Assembly: GCA_964584415.1 (NCBI GenBank)
Contig: CAZOZX010000003.1
Location: 1-57,241, forward strand
Origin: PHAA01 sp964584415
GTDB lineage: Bacteria; Bacillota; Syntrophomonadia; Syntrophomonadales; Syntrophomonadaceae
DNA: 57,241 nt
Direction of reading: 5' to 3'
Shown here piece by piece: positions 1 to 9,250 of the stretch (positions within the stretch are counted from its first letter, which is position 1; every line of letters begins with the position of its first letter). The position numbers and the translations under genes were made by a program. The notes below the pieces were generated by a model. It worked only from the letters and a program-made list of their open reading frames with translations, did no database searches and was not told where the DNA came from.

Positions 1-1725
1 CGCACTCCTCTCTGTCTTTATCAGATGCTGCAGTATACGTTCAAGCTCTTGTTTGGTATTTTCGATGTGTGTTAAAAAAACTTCACCACTTTTTCTTAAT
101 TTTATCTCAAGTTCTTTTGTTTCGGTATATTTTTTCCCAATAATTATCTTTACGGGAATGCCTATTAAATCGGCATCCTTGAATTTTACTCCGGCTCTTT
201 CGTCGCGATCGTCCAATATAACCTCAAGACCTATGCCCGTCAATTCACGATAAATATCGGTTGCCGCCTTCATCTGGTCTTCCTTTTGATTGTTAACCGG
301 GATGATAATAACATGATAAGGAGCAATGGGCATGGGCCAGATAATCCCATCAGCGTCATAGTTTTGTTCAACCGCGGCAGCCATAGTGCGTGAAACACCT
401 ATACCATAGCATCCCATAACCATGGCCTTCTCTTCCCCATCAGCATTACGGTAAAAAGCCTGTAAGGCATCAGAATATTTAGTGCCCAGTTTAAAAATAT
501 GTCCGGTTTCAATTCCTCGAACAGCCCGCATAGCACCGCTGCAAGCCGGGCATGGATCTCCCTCTACGGCATTTCTAAAATCACCCACGGCAGTGGGAAC
601 AAAGTCCCGGCCTACATTTACATTGAGAAAATGGAAACCATCTTCATTAGCGCCGCAGCTAAAATTCCTTAAGAAAGAGACTTCCTGATCCATATATATT
701 TTAACATTGAGTCCAAGCGGACCAAGTGATCCGAATCCAGCCGCACATATGCCTCGAACTGATTCTTCATCAGCCATAAATAACTGATTACAGCCCAAAT
801 AATTTTTTAGTTTGATTTCATTGAGATCGCGATCCCCGCGCAAAATCACGGCAATTACTTCTCCATCCGCATTATACATCAGCGTTTTGACCTGTTTATC
901 TTCCGGGATATTAAGTGTATTGACCAGGTCCTGAATAGTTTTAAGACCTGGCGTAGCAACTTTTTCCAGCGGTTTATATTCATCCAATACAGTTTCCGCG
1001 TTTGGTCCAGTGCAAGCCGCCTTTTCAACGTTGGCAGCATAATCACAAGCTTCGCAGTATATAACCGTACATTCTCCACTATCAGCCAAAACCATGAACT
1101 CATGGCTTTCATTACCGCCGATAGCTCCGCTGTCGGCTTCAACCACCCGATAGCTAAGCCTCATCCTTTCAAGAATTGCCTGGTAGGCCGCGTACATTTT
1201 ACGATAGGAAATATCCAATCCCTCATAGTCTTCATCGAACGAGTAAAGATCCTTCATGATGAACTCCCGTCCCCTCATTAGCCCAAAACGAGGACGAATC
1301 TCATCTCGATATTTGTTTTGGATTTGGTACAACATTAAAGGCAAATCCCGATAGGAATGGACCTCCGCGTCTACCAGTGTGGTTATCAATTCTTCATGAG
1401 TTGGCCCCAGGGCAAAACCTCGGTTATGGCGGTCGGTAAGGCGAAACATTTCATCGCCATAGACTGTCCAACGTCCGGTCCTTTCCCATAGTTCACGTGG
1501 TTGAATGATAGGCATCAGCACTTCTTGTCCGCCAGCTTTATCCATTTCTTCCCGAACTATATTTTCGATTTTCCTCAAGACCCGGCGGCCAAGGGGTAAA
1601 TAGCTGTAAATTCCAGCACTGGCCTTCCTAATAAAGCCAGCCCTTAATAAAAGCTGATGGCTTACTATCTCGGCTTCACTGGGCACTTCCCTCAGGGTCG
1701 GATAGAACAATTGTGATGCCTTCAC
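1..1725 (-). CDS. proS: Prolyl-tRNA synthetase (3' end beyond window)
   Basis: Class II aminoacyl-tRNA synthetase charging tRNA-Pro in the cytoplasm. It starts at a GTG (1725) behind AAGGAGG, and the N-terminus reads MKASQLFYPTLREVP, typical of bacterial ProRS. Motif 2 is visible near residues 140-160 (RPRFGLMRGREFIMKD), and the C-terminal anticodon-binding domain is recognisable up to the edge. 575 codons are present with no stop; bacterial ProRS is usually 565-575 residues, so only a few residues are missing. The length fits the bacterial form with the inserted editing domain. It lies 91 bp downstream of ispG and is probably the last gene of the rpsB-dxr-rseP-ispG operon, the place it also holds in Bacillus. 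There is no room upstream for a T-box leader. Confidence 0.96.
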   Translation of the reverse strand, partial: MKASQLFYPTLREVPSEAEIVSHQLLLRAGFIRKASAGIYSYLPLGRRVLRKIENIVREEMDKAGGQEVLMPIIQPRELWERTGRWTVYGDEMFRLTDRHNRGFALGPTHEELITTLVDAEVHSYRDLPLMLYQIQNKYRDEIRPRFGLMRGREFIMKDLYSFDEDYEGLDISYRKMYAAYQAILERMRLSYRVVEADSGAIGGNESHEFMVLADSGECTVIYCEACDYAANVEKAACTGPNAETVLDEYKPLEKVATPGLKTIQDLVNTLNIPEDKQVKTLMYNADGEVIAVILRGDRDLNEIKLKNYLGCNQLFMADEESVRGICAAGFGSLGPLGLNVKIYMDQEVSFLRNFSCGANEDGFHFLNVNVGRDFVPTAVGDFRNAVEGDPCPACSGAMRAVRGIETGHIFKLGTKYSDALQAFYRNADGEEKAMVMGCYGIGVSRTMAAAVEQNYDADGIIWPMPIAPYHVIIIPVNNQKEDQMKAATDIYRELTGIGLEVILDDRDERAGVKFKDADLIGIPVKIIIGKKYTETKELEIKLRKSGEVFLTHIENTKQELERILQHLIKTERSA

Positions 1726-1816
1726 TTCTAAACCTCCTTGATATTGGTCCTTTTGTTTAACTAATACCTAGCAATAGATTACTCGAGGCCCACTAATTTA
1801 GCAAAGTTTTTCGGAT

Positions 1817-2878
1817 CTATTTTAATTCTTGTTTTATCGCTTTTATCTCAGACAGAAGTTCTTCCAGCATATCTTGTTCCGGCACCTTTTTTACTATTTC
1901 ACCTTTGCGAAACAGCAGGCCAAATCCTCTGCCCCCGGCAATACCTACATCTGCTTCTCTTGCTTCACCCGGGCCATTGACTACGCAACCCATTACGGCC
2001 ACCTTAAGAGAATCCGGCCAGGATCTTATCTGCTGGTCAACCTCTTCAGCCAGCCTAATTAGATCCACTTCACAGCGGCCGCAAGTGGGGCACGATATCA
2101 GTTCCATGCCTCTATGCCTTAAATTCAAGACGCGCAGTAACTCATAGGCTGCCCATACCTCCTCAACTGGATCGGCAGTCAAGGAAAATCGTATTGTGTC
2201 ACCAATTCCCTCGTATAGCAGCATCCCTATACCCAGCGATGATTTAATCAAGGCTCGATCCTTGGTTCCTGCCTCGGTTATGCCGATATGCAGTGGATAG
2301 TCCACGGTTTCAGCCATCAATCGATAAGCATCCAAACTAAGCAGTACCGAGGAGGACTTTAAGGATATTTTAATATCCCTAAAATTCATATCCTCCAAAA
2401 CCTTTATATTCTCCATGGCACTTTCCACCATGGCCTCTTTGCAGATAGTTTTGTATTTTTCCAGCATTTTTTTATCCAGTGAACCGGAATTAACGCCGAT
2501 ACGGATAGGAACCTGCCGGTCCCGACAGGCAGTTACCACGGCTGCTATTTTATGCTTGTCCCCTATATTGCCGGGATTTATGCGCAGTCCATCCGCCCCC
2601 GCAGCTATACTTTTCAAGGCTAGTTTATGGTCAAAATGAATATCAGCTATCAAAGGAATGGATATGGACTTCTTGATCTTAGCAATGGCTTCAGCGGCTT
2701 CCTCGTCAAGGACCGCTACCCTGACGATTTCGCAGCCAGCCTGCTCCAATCTTTTAATTTGAGCTACGGTAGCCCTGACATCGCGAGTATCGGTATTAGA
2801 CATCGATTGGACCACAACTGGGTTATCTCCGCCAACTGCAACAGTCCCAATTTGTACTACTCTAGATCTTCTGCGCAT
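1817..2878 (-). CDS. ispG: 4-hydroxy-3-methylbut-2-enyl diphosphate synthase (flavodoxin/ferredoxin)
   Basis: Fe-S enzyme of the MEP isoprenoid pathway, converting MEcPP to HMBPP. The 353 residues show an N-terminal TIM-barrel part with VVVQSMSNTDTRDV near the start, then the iron-sulfur domain. Cys263, Cys266 and Cys298 with Glu305 (CPTC and GCVVNGPGE motifs) match the spacing of the cluster ligands in E. coli IspG (Cys270, Cys273, Cys305, Glu312). The ATG at 2878 overlaps the end of an AAGGGATG Shine-Dalgarno and follows rseP by 4 bp, so the two are translationally linked. It shares the operon with dxr and uppS, which also belong to isoprenoid synthesis and use. Confidence 0.97.
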   Translation of the reverse strand: MRRRSRVVQIGTVAVGGDNPVVVQSMSNTDTRDVRATVAQIKRLEQAGCEIVRVAVLDEEAAEAIAKIKKSISIPLIADIHFDHKLALKSIAAGADGLRINPGNIGDKHKIAAVVTACRDRQVPIRIGVNSGSLDKKMLEKYKTICKEAMVESAMENIKVLEDMNFRDIKISLKSSSVLLSLDAYRLMAETVDYPLHIGITEAGTKDRALIKSSLGIGMLLYEGIGDTIRFSLTADPVEEVWAAYELLRVLNLRHRGMELISCPTCGRCEVDLIRLAEEVDQQIRSWPDSLKVAVMGCVVNGPGEAREADVGIAGGRGFGLLFRKGEIVKKVPEQDMLEELLSEIKAIKQELK

Positions 2879-2882
2879 TTAA

Positions 2883-3917
2883 TCATCCCTTGATCAATCT
2901 GACTATGTCATTATAGGTAGCAAAAATGATAATCATCACCAGGAACATGAACCCTAACCAATGGATAAAACCCTCTTTCTCCGGATCCAGCGGTTTGCGC
3001 CTTATTTTTTCGACCACGGCAAAAACAATGCGGCTTCCATCCAGTGCCGGAATGGGCAATAGATTGATAACCCCCAGATTAATACTAAGAAAAGCAGTAA
3101 AACTCAATAAATACACCATGCCTCCGCGGGCGGCTTGACCAACCATACTGGTGATACCTACAGGACCGGCCAGGTCTGACGAGGAAGCACCGCCCGACAA
3201 CAGTATTCCAAGTCCCTTCAATAGTATAATGGTCATTTGAAAGGTCTGCACAAATCCCAATTTTACTGACTCAATTATCCCCTGCCGGACAAAATCTATC
3301 TGGGGATAAACGCCCACAATCGGGTTACCTGTAGTTTCATCCTTAACCGATATCATGGTAATAGTCATTGGCAAACCATTGCGATCGATTTCCGCTACCA
3401 TGCTGGTGCCAACCTCATTCTCCTGAATAGACTGCACAAACTCATCCCAGCTACTGATTCCCTCGCCATTCATGGTCAGGATACGGTCGTTTTTCTGTAA
3501 TCCAGCTACGTAAGCAGGTTTGTCCTTAATTACTTCTCCGACCACAGGCTGATCACTGGGATAACCTAATCCCAAGACTGAAAAGGTAAATATGAAAATA
3601 ATTATTGCCAGAACAAAGTTCATAAAGGGCCCGGAAAAAGCGACTGCCATCTTCTCCCACGGTTTGCGGTTGTTATATCCCTCCGGATTGTTCATATCCC
3701 CCTGTTCCTCACCTGCCATACGAACATAACCGCCTAAAGGAATCAGCCTGATTGAGTATTGAATCCCATCTTTACGGGTGGAGTATAATTTCTTTCCAAA
3801 TCCGAGGCTAAACTCATAAACAGGTATCCCGATTTTACGAGCAGCCCAGAAGTGTCCGATCTCGTGAACCAGAATCAAAATAGCCAATACTATAATCGCT
3901 GTTACTACTGTTGTCAT
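2883..3917 (-). CDS. rseP: Site-2 intramembrane zinc metalloprotease RseP/YluC
   Basis: Membrane-embedded S2P protease that cleaves transmembrane segments of regulatory proteins such as anti-sigma factors. The zinc motif HEIGH is at residues 18-22 inside the first membrane helix, a single PDZ domain lies roughly at 115-190, and the second active-site motif (LDG, about 292-294) sits in a C-terminal helix. It has 344 residues, close to Bacillus RasP, which also has a single PDZ. I chose the ATG at 3917, which overlaps the dxr stop (TAATG) behind AAAGGAAAAAG. An earlier in-frame start at 3950 would lie inside dxr and add 11 charged residues before the membrane helix. The natural substrate cannot be told from sequence. 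Confidence 0.95.
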   Translation of the reverse strand: MTTVVTAIIVLAILILVHEIGHFWAARKIGIPVYEFSLGFGKKLYSTRKDGIQYSIRLIPLGGYVRMAGEEQGDMNNPEGYNNRKPWEKMAVAFSGPFMNFVLAIIIFIFTFSVLGLGYPSDQPVVGEVIKDKPAYVAGLQKNDRILTMNGEGISSWDEFVQSIQENEVGTSMVAEIDRNGLPMTITMISVKDETTGNPIVGVYPQIDFVRQGIIESVKLGFVQTFQMTIILLKGLGILLSGGASSSDLAGPVGITSMVGQAARGGMVYLLSFTAFLSINLGVINLLPIPALDGSRIVFAVVEKIRRKPLDPEKEGFIHWLGFMFLVMIIIFATYNDIVRLIKG

Positions 3918-5083
3918 TATCTTTTTCCTTTCTTTGCCTGTTCCAGGCAATACACACGGGCCCAGTGATCTATTGCAAAAATCTCTTCCAATGAAGGATC
4001 CGATATTCTTTCGTGTTTATCCATCACTCTTTGAACCATTTCAGCAATATCCAAAAAACCTATCTTATCATCCAGGAAGAGATGAACCGCAATTTCATTG
4101 GCGGCATTCATAACCACCGGCATGGATCCACCGGAACGGCCGGCCTCATAAGCTTTGCCCAACAGAGGAAATTTAACCATGTCGGGTCGTTCAAAATGGA
4201 TGCATCCAACTTCAGCAAAATCAAGTGCTTTGGCCGGGGAAGGCATCCTCTCAGGATAAGATAGCGCATACTGAATTGGTATCCTCATATCCGCCACCCC
4301 CAAATGCCCTAAAAAAGAACCGTCGACCATTTCTATCATGGAATGAATCACGCTTTCCCTCTGGACCAATACCTTTATATGATCATAGTCAACGTCAAAT
4401 AAATGGTGGGCTTCTATAACCTCCAAGCCTTTGTTCATCAAAGTGGCAGAATCAACCGTTATTTTAGGTCCCATCTTCCAATTAGGATGTGTTAAGGCCA
4501 TCGCAGCTGTAACCAGGTTCAAATCCTCCAGGCTGAACTCGCGAAAAGGCCCCCCCGAAGCAGTCAGCCATAGGTTGCGCAAACTACCGTTTTCTCCAAC
4601 CAGGCATTGGAAAATAGCTGAATGTTCACTGTCTACGGGAATAATTTCGGCTTGTTTATCCCGCGCTAGGTTCATTACAATATCTCCGGCAGCCACCAGC
4701 GTCTCTTTATTAGCCAGAGCTATGCGTCGGGATTTATTGATGGCTGCCAGGGTAGGCTTGATTCCAATAGCACCACTCACAGCAACCAGAACAATATCAA
4801 CATTGTCCTGCTCGGCCAGTTCGCACATACCGTCCAAACCCATTAAAACATGGCATTCCCGGTTAAGCTTGCTCTTCAAAGCCCCATAACAGGCATCCTC
4901 TCCGAGAGCCACCGCAACAGGACGGTATCTCTCCAACTGTTCGGCAATCTCGTCAACCTCATCTCGGGCAGCTAAACCTACCACCTGGAACTTATCGGGA
5001 TGGAGGTCGATTACATCCAGTGCCTGCCTGCCAATTGATCCGGTTGATCCGAGTATTACAACGTTCTTGGTATCTTTATTCAA
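3917..5083 (-). CDS. dxr: 1-deoxy-D-xylulose 5-phosphate reductoisomerase
   Basis: NADPH-dependent second step of the MEP pathway (DXP to MEP). The 388 residues carry the nucleotide-binding loop GSTGSIG at 12-18, the metal/substrate motif VDSEHSAIFQ near 150 and the LTASGGPF and LMNKGLEVIEAHHLF stretches of the family. The start is a TTG at 5083: it is the first possible start after an in-frame TGA, and GGAG lies 9 bases upstream. The TTG overlaps the stop of the preceding permease gene (TTGA), and the 3' end overlaps rseP, so translation is coupled on both sides. Confidence 0.97.
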   Translation of the reverse strand: MNKDTKNVVILGSTGSIGRQALDVIDLHPDKFQVVGLAARDEVDEIAEQLERYRPVAVALGEDACYGALKSKLNRECHVLMGLDGMCELAEQDNVDIVLVAVSGAIGIKPTLAAINKSRRIALANKETLVAAGDIVMNLARDKQAEIIPVDSEHSAIFQCLVGENGSLRNLWLTASGGPFREFSLEDLNLVTAAMALTHPNWKMGPKITVDSATLMNKGLEVIEAHHLFDVDYDHIKVLVQRESVIHSMIEMVDGSFLGHLGVADMRIPIQYALSYPERMPSPAKALDFAEVGCIHFERPDMVKFPLLGKAYEAGRSGGSMPVVMNAANEIAVHLFLDDKIGFLDIAEMVQRVMDKHERISDPSLEEIFAIDHWARVYCLEQAKKGKR

Positions 5084-6198
5084 CTTTTTTCACTCCAGTC
5101 AAAACGATCGAATATACCCGCTCGGTAGCAGGCCAGGAATATTACGACCAGGATAGGCCCCATAATCATTCCGGCTATTCCGCCCAATTGCAGACCCACA
5201 TATAATGCTATTAAGGTCACCAAGGGGTGTAATCCGATACTGTCGCCCACCACTTGAGGTTCCAGGAATTGCCTCACTACCGTTATTATTATATACACTA
5301 CGGCAAGGCTGATCCCCATTCCCGTGTTACCTTGGATGAACTCCCAGGTTAACCAAGGTATGAAAACCAAGCCTGGCCCCAGGATCGGCAATATGTCCAT
5401 TAATCCTACCAATACGCCCATCAGGAAGGCGTATTTGACTCCCAGGATTTTGAGCGAAACCAAAGTTATGATGGCTGTAATAGTTATTAATATACTGTAG
5501 GCTTTGACAAAACCACCCAATGCTTTAATCAGCTCATGGAATATATTGGTTCCATCCGCCCGTATCGATGACGGCATAATCCTAATTATAAAGGTGCGAA
5601 TGAGGGCCCGGTCCTTAGTCACAAGATAAGTAGCCACCATAGCAATACCTACAAAAACGAGTATGCTCGGCAGTTTTATGAATCCCTGCACCAGTGCCGT
5701 AATGGTATCATTCATCAATTGTTGACTAAATTCCAATCCCCTCTGCAGGTAACCTTGCAAAGCAGCATCTACCTGGGGAGATAAATTGAGCTCCAAAAAG
5801 GATACTTTGTATTGATTTACAGCCAAAGTGACCTGGTTGATTATATCATCCGATCGCGACAACGCTAATCTGTACAAATCCGATAATTCCTTGATAATAA
5901 CCGCGGAGACCAGCACCAGAAAGGTTAGAAGTCCCCCGACCACCAACACCAGGCTCAGGACTACCGCAATATCACGTTTTAGTCTAGTCCTGATTTCAAA
6001 AAAGTTGACTACAGGTTCAGTCACTACCGCAAAAACTATAGCTAGAATGAAAGGCATCAGCACCACTGGTAAATAAGAGGCTGCCTTACCTATTATCGGC
6101 AGGACATAAGCGGCTAATAGATGTATGGCGAGCAGAACAAGCACAAGACTGCTTAAAGCCAGCAGTCTCTTCAGACTACGTCTTAACTCAGGATCCAT
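5080..6198 (-). CDS. AI-2E/YtvI-family membrane permease (PF01594 type)
   Basis: 372-residue polytopic membrane protein with the layout of the AI-2E transporter family: two N-terminal hydrophobic helices, a long amphipathic middle part (about 95-200), then a cluster of C-terminal helices with the GLMDILPILGPGLVFIPW and GDSIGLHPLVTLIALYVG stretches. Families of this type include autoinducer-2 exporters, Na+/H+ antiporters and the sporulation membrane protein YtvI; the substrate cannot be assigned. It sits between cdsA and dxr, where most Firmicutes have no extra gene, and overlaps dxr by 4 bases. A GGAGGTGATGG Shine-Dalgarno precedes the ATG. Confidence 0.85.
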   Translation of the reverse strand: MDPELRRSLKRLLALSSLVLVLLAIHLLAAYVLPIIGKAASYLPVVLMPFILAIVFAVVTEPVVNFFEIRTRLKRDIAVVLSLVLVVGGLLTFLVLVSAVIIKELSDLYRLALSRSDDIINQVTLAVNQYKVSFLELNLSPQVDAALQGYLQRGLEFSQQLMNDTITALVQGFIKLPSILVFVGIAMVATYLVTKDRALIRTFIIRIMPSSIRADGTNIFHELIKALGGFVKAYSILITITAIITLVSLKILGVKYAFLMGVLVGLMDILPILGPGLVFIPWLTWEFIQGNTGMGISLAVVYIIITVVRQFLEPQVVGDSIGLHPLVTLIALYVGLQLGGIAGMIMGPILVVIFLACYRAGIFDRFDWSEKS

Positions 6199-6283
6199 TC
6201 CATCACCTCCTGCATGACTATGAGATCTTTTAATATGACTGGCAGTTGCACACTATGCCCTATTATTATGTTTATTGGCTAAT

Positions 6284-7066
6284 CTATCTGAATACCACCA
6301 AAAAATAGTATATCACAGGCATAACCAGCATTAAGCTGTCGAAGCGGTCTAATACTCCACCATGACCTGGTAATATTCGACCGGAGTCTTTAACTTCAAA
6401 ATACCTTTTTATAGCCGATTCCAGCAAGTCACCGAGCTGAGCCGCGGCACTGGCAGTAATGGCTATCAACGCCAAATAAATATATGAATATTCGATTTTG
6501 GTTAGATACCCAAAAAACAACGCCGCCATTACAGCCATTAAGAATGCACCGGCCGCCCCCTCCCAAGTCTTGGCAGGACTTAGTTGAGGAGCTAATTTAT
6601 GTTTGCCCCAAATGTGCCCAAAAGTATATCCTCCCACATCACTGGCCCATGTTAAAACAAATACCATCAACACGATAAAAAAAGACTGCTTGCCTGCACC
6701 TAAGGCCAACGCAAAGCTAAATAGAAAACCTGTGTATATCGCTGCAAATAAATTCATAGTCAGATCGGCCAGATTGATCCGCGGGTAACCTAATATCATC
6801 GTAACCGCCATTAATAACAAACCGACCGAAAACAAGCCCCACACATACTGACCCCAAAGCCCTCGCAGTAATAAAATGAAAGCAAGGCTATAAGCTGACA
6901 GCCACATCGGATGAAATCCTTTGTGGTGCATCATCAACAAGAACTCCGCTAAGGCCACCGCGGTCAGCAGCATTATGAATCCTTGCCAGTACCAACCGCC
7001 TGCATACATAATAGCCAATAAAAAAGGCACCCCAAGCACTGCCGTGAGTATACGCGTCTTAAGCAT
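6284..7066 (-). CDS. cdsA: Phosphatidate cytidylyltransferase (CDP-diglyceride synthase)
   Basis: Integral membrane enzyme making CDP-diacylglycerol from phosphatidate and CTP, the branch point of phospholipid synthesis. 260 residues with about eight hydrophobic helices. The family signature is complete near the C-terminus: SPAKTWEGAAG, then AQLGDLLESAIKR, EVKDSG and GHGGVLDRFDSL. I prefer the ATG at 7066; a TTG at 7078 (four codons earlier) is possible, and neither has a strong Shine-Dalgarno. The gene follows uppS by fewer than 20 bases, the usual order in Firmicutes. Confidence 0.95.
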   Translation of the reverse strand: MLKTRILTAVLGVPFLLAIMYAGGWYWQGFIMLLTAVALAEFLLMMHHKGFHPMWLSAYSLAFILLLRGLWGQYVWGLFSVGLLLMAVTMILGYPRINLADLTMNLFAAIYTGFLFSFALALGAGKQSFFIVLMVFVLTWASDVGGYTFGHIWGKHKLAPQLSPAKTWEGAAGAFLMAVMAALFFGYLTKIEYSYIYLALIAITASAAAQLGDLLESAIKRYFEVKDSGRILPGHGGVLDRFDSLMLVMPVIYYFLVVFR

Positions 7067-7084
7067 AAGCAACCCCAATCATCA

Positions 7085-7828
7085 CTAACTTAATCCTCCG
7101 AACCTTCTGTCCCTACTTTGGTACTCTTGTATGGCCAGTCGGAGATCGTCGGGTGTGAAATCCGGCCATAGTACGTCGCTTACTACGATTTCCGCATAGG
7201 CGATTTGCCAAAGCATGAAATTGCTGATTCGCTTCTCTCCAGCGGTGCGGATCAGCAGGTCGGGATCAGGCATACCAGCTGTGTACAGAAACTGCGAGAA
7301 CAACTGTTCATTAATATCCTCTGGGAGTATTTGCTCCTGCTTTACTTTGATTGACAACATCTTGACGGCATCAACTATTTCTCTTCTCGATCCATAATTC
7401 AAGGCAATATTGAACCGAAGCCCAGTATTATTTTTGGTCATCTCAAGAGCCCGGCTGATTTCCGTTTGGCAGCGTTGCGGAATCACCTGATAGTTGCCTA
7501 ATATGTTTAGTTGTACGTTATTTTTATGTAATTCTTCCAACTCGCGATGCAAAAACTCAACTAACAAGTTCATAAGATAGTCTACTTCTGGCTCAGGCCT
7601 TTTCCAGTTCTCAGTAGAAAAGGCAAAGACGGTGAGGTAAGAGATTTGGAGCTCGTCGCAAGTTTGTACCGCCTTTTTTAGAGCGCTCATACCTGCCCGG
7701 TGCCCTAAGGTGCGGGGCAGCAATCTTCGCTGCGCCCATCTCCCGTTGCCATCCATGATGATAGCAATGTGACGAGGCATGTGGCCCTGAACCACTATGT
7801 CGCCTTTTTGTTTACCCTTCCTGGCCAC
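7085..7828 (-). CDS. uppS: Isoprenyl transferase (undecaprenyl diphosphate synthase)
   Basis: cis-Prenyltransferase that extends farnesyl diphosphate to the C55 lipid carrier used for peptidoglycan. The catalytic Asp is residue 26 in IIMDGNGRWA, the same number as in the E. coli enzyme. LGHRAGM, AFSTENWKRP, RTAGEKRISNFMLWQ and the C-terminal FGGL are all present. The GTG at 7828 is chosen because AGAAGGG sits 5 bases upstream; the open frame continues 12 codons further (7864) but with no ribosome site. Length is then 247 residues, normal for the family. Confidence 0.96.
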   Translation of the reverse strand: MARKGKQKGDIVVQGHMPRHIAIIMDGNGRWAQRRLLPRTLGHRAGMSALKKAVQTCDELQISYLTVFAFSTENWKRPEPEVDYLMNLLVEFLHRELEELHKNNVQLNILGNYQVIPQRCQTEISRALEMTKNNTGLRFNIALNYGSRREIVDAVKMLSIKVKQEQILPEDINEQLFSQFLYTAGMPDPDLLIRTAGEKRISNFMLWQIAYAEIVVSDVLWPDFTPDDLRLAIQEYQSRDRRFGGLS

Positions 7829-7916
7829 TGTTTCCCTTCTCTCCAAAATTAATAAAACCCCCATAAGGGGGTATGTGTAAATATTACCATAGCCTGATTA
7901 GCGTGGCCAATCATCG

Positions 7917-8474
7917 TTAAACTTCCATGATCTCTTTTTCTTTTTGCAGTAGAATCTGGTCTATGTCCTTGATAAATCTATCGGTGACCTTCTGGATATC
8001 ATCCAGTCCCTTTTTACTGGCATCTTCCGATATTAGTTTATCCTTTTCACTGGCTTTAATCATATCATTGGCTTCTCTTCTGATATTGCGGATTGCTACT
8101 TTGCCATCCTCAGCTCTCTTCTTGACTACTTTAACCAGGTCTTTTCTGCGCTCTTCGGTTAACTGAGGAATGTTAAGCCTGATAACATTGCCGTCATTGT
8201 TGGGATTGATACCAAGGTCTGATTTCATTATAGCCTTCTCAATATCAGCAATACTGCTTTTATCCCAGGGATTGATGATGAGCAGGCGCGCTTCCGGCAC
8301 ATTAATATTGGCCAGCTGGTTAATAGGGGTAGGAGCACCATAATAGTTCACCATGATCTTGTCAACCATGGCGGGATTGGCACGGCCTGCCCTCATTCCC
8401 GCAAAGTCCCCAATTAAGTGATCAATGGCCTTATCCATTCTGGCTTCGGCATCCTCTAGAATCTCATCTACCAC
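7917..8474 (-). CDS. frr: Ribosome recycling factor
   Basis: Splits post-termination ribosomes together with EF-G. 185 residues, the standard length, with the hallmark MRAGRANPAMVDKI near residues 27-40, NINVPEARLLIINPWDKS and the C-terminal three-helix-bundle part. The GTG start at 8474 has GGAGGTAAAGATT in front. It lies 5 bp downstream of pyrH, as in most bacteria. Confidence 0.97.
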   Translation of the reverse strand: MVDEILEDAEARMDKAIDHLIGDFAGMRAGRANPAMVDKIMVNYYGAPTPINQLANINVPEARLLIINPWDKSSIADIEKAIMKSDLGINPNNDGNVIRLNIPQLTEERRKDLVKVVKKRAEDGKVAIRNIRREANDMIKASEKDKLISEDASKKGLDDIQKVTDRFIKDIDQILLQKEKEIMEV

Positions 8475-8479
8475 AATCT

Positions 8480-9196
8480 TTACCTCCCCACATAGGTGCC
8501 AATATTTTCACCCATTACTGCTTTCAATATATTACCATCTTTGGTTAGATCGAAGACAATTATCGGTATATTGTTATCCATACATAAAGAAGCAGCGGTT
8601 GAATCCATGACCCTTAAGCCCATGTTTATAACATCTATATAATCAAGGGCATCATATTTAATTGCATTAGGGTTATGGACTGGATCGGAGTCGTAGACTC
8701 CATCGACCTTTTTTGCCATGAGAATTACCTCGGCCTCAATTTCGGCCGACCTCAGCGCGGCAGTAGTGTCGGTAGAAAAATAGGGATTTCCTGTACCGGC
8801 CGCACAGATCACTACCCGGCCTTTTTCCAGGTGGCGAATTGCCCTCCTTCTTATATAGGGTTCAGCCACCTCTTTCATTTCAATAGCTGACATGGTCCTG
8901 GTTACCATACCTTCGTTCTCCAGGGCATCCTGCAGAGCCAGTGAGTTGATAACGGTAGCCAACATCCCCATATAATCAGCAGTTGCCCGTTCCATTCCCT
9001 TGGCACTGCCTGAAACTCCGCGCCAGATGTTCCCTCCGCCAACAACAATAGCCACTTCTACACCGGTCTGAGTTACCTCCACAACTTGCCGGGCAATAGA
9101 CGAAATCACGGAATGTTCAATCCCATAACCTTTATCCCCGGCTAGAGCCTCTCCGCTCAGTTTAAGCACTATCCTTTTGTATTTCGGACTCTGCAC
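8480..9196 (-). CDS. pyrH: Uridylate kinase
   Basis: Hexameric UMP kinase of the amino-acid-kinase family, making UDP for nucleic acid and cell-wall precursor synthesis. 238 residues: VLKLSGEAL near the N-terminus, VVGGGNIWRG for phosphate binding, GTGNPYFSTDTTAALRSAEI in the centre and the VYDSDP motif. The GTG start at 9196 follows GGGAGGGATTCAG. Flanked by tsf and frr in the canonical order. Confidence 0.97.
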   Translation of the reverse strand: MQSPKYKRIVLKLSGEALAGDKGYGIEHSVISSIARQVVEVTQTGVEVAIVVGGGNIWRGVSGSAKGMERATADYMGMLATVINSLALQDALENEGMVTRTMSAIEMKEVAEPYIRRRAIRHLEKGRVVICAAGTGNPYFSTDTTAALRSAEIEAEVILMAKKVDGVYDSDPVHNPNAIKYDALDYIDVINMGLRVMDSTAASLCMDNNIPIIVFDLTKDGNILKAVMGENIGTYVGR

Positions 9197-9250
9197 CTGA
9201 ATCCCTCCCCAAAACCATTTTAGCAGCTAATCCAGTTCCCCAGCTTTAAT

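Noticed and set aside
879..1142. Minus-strand 87-codon ORF inside proS
   Set aside because: It is a frame-shifted shadow of proS, which is intact in another frame; its sequence has no family features.
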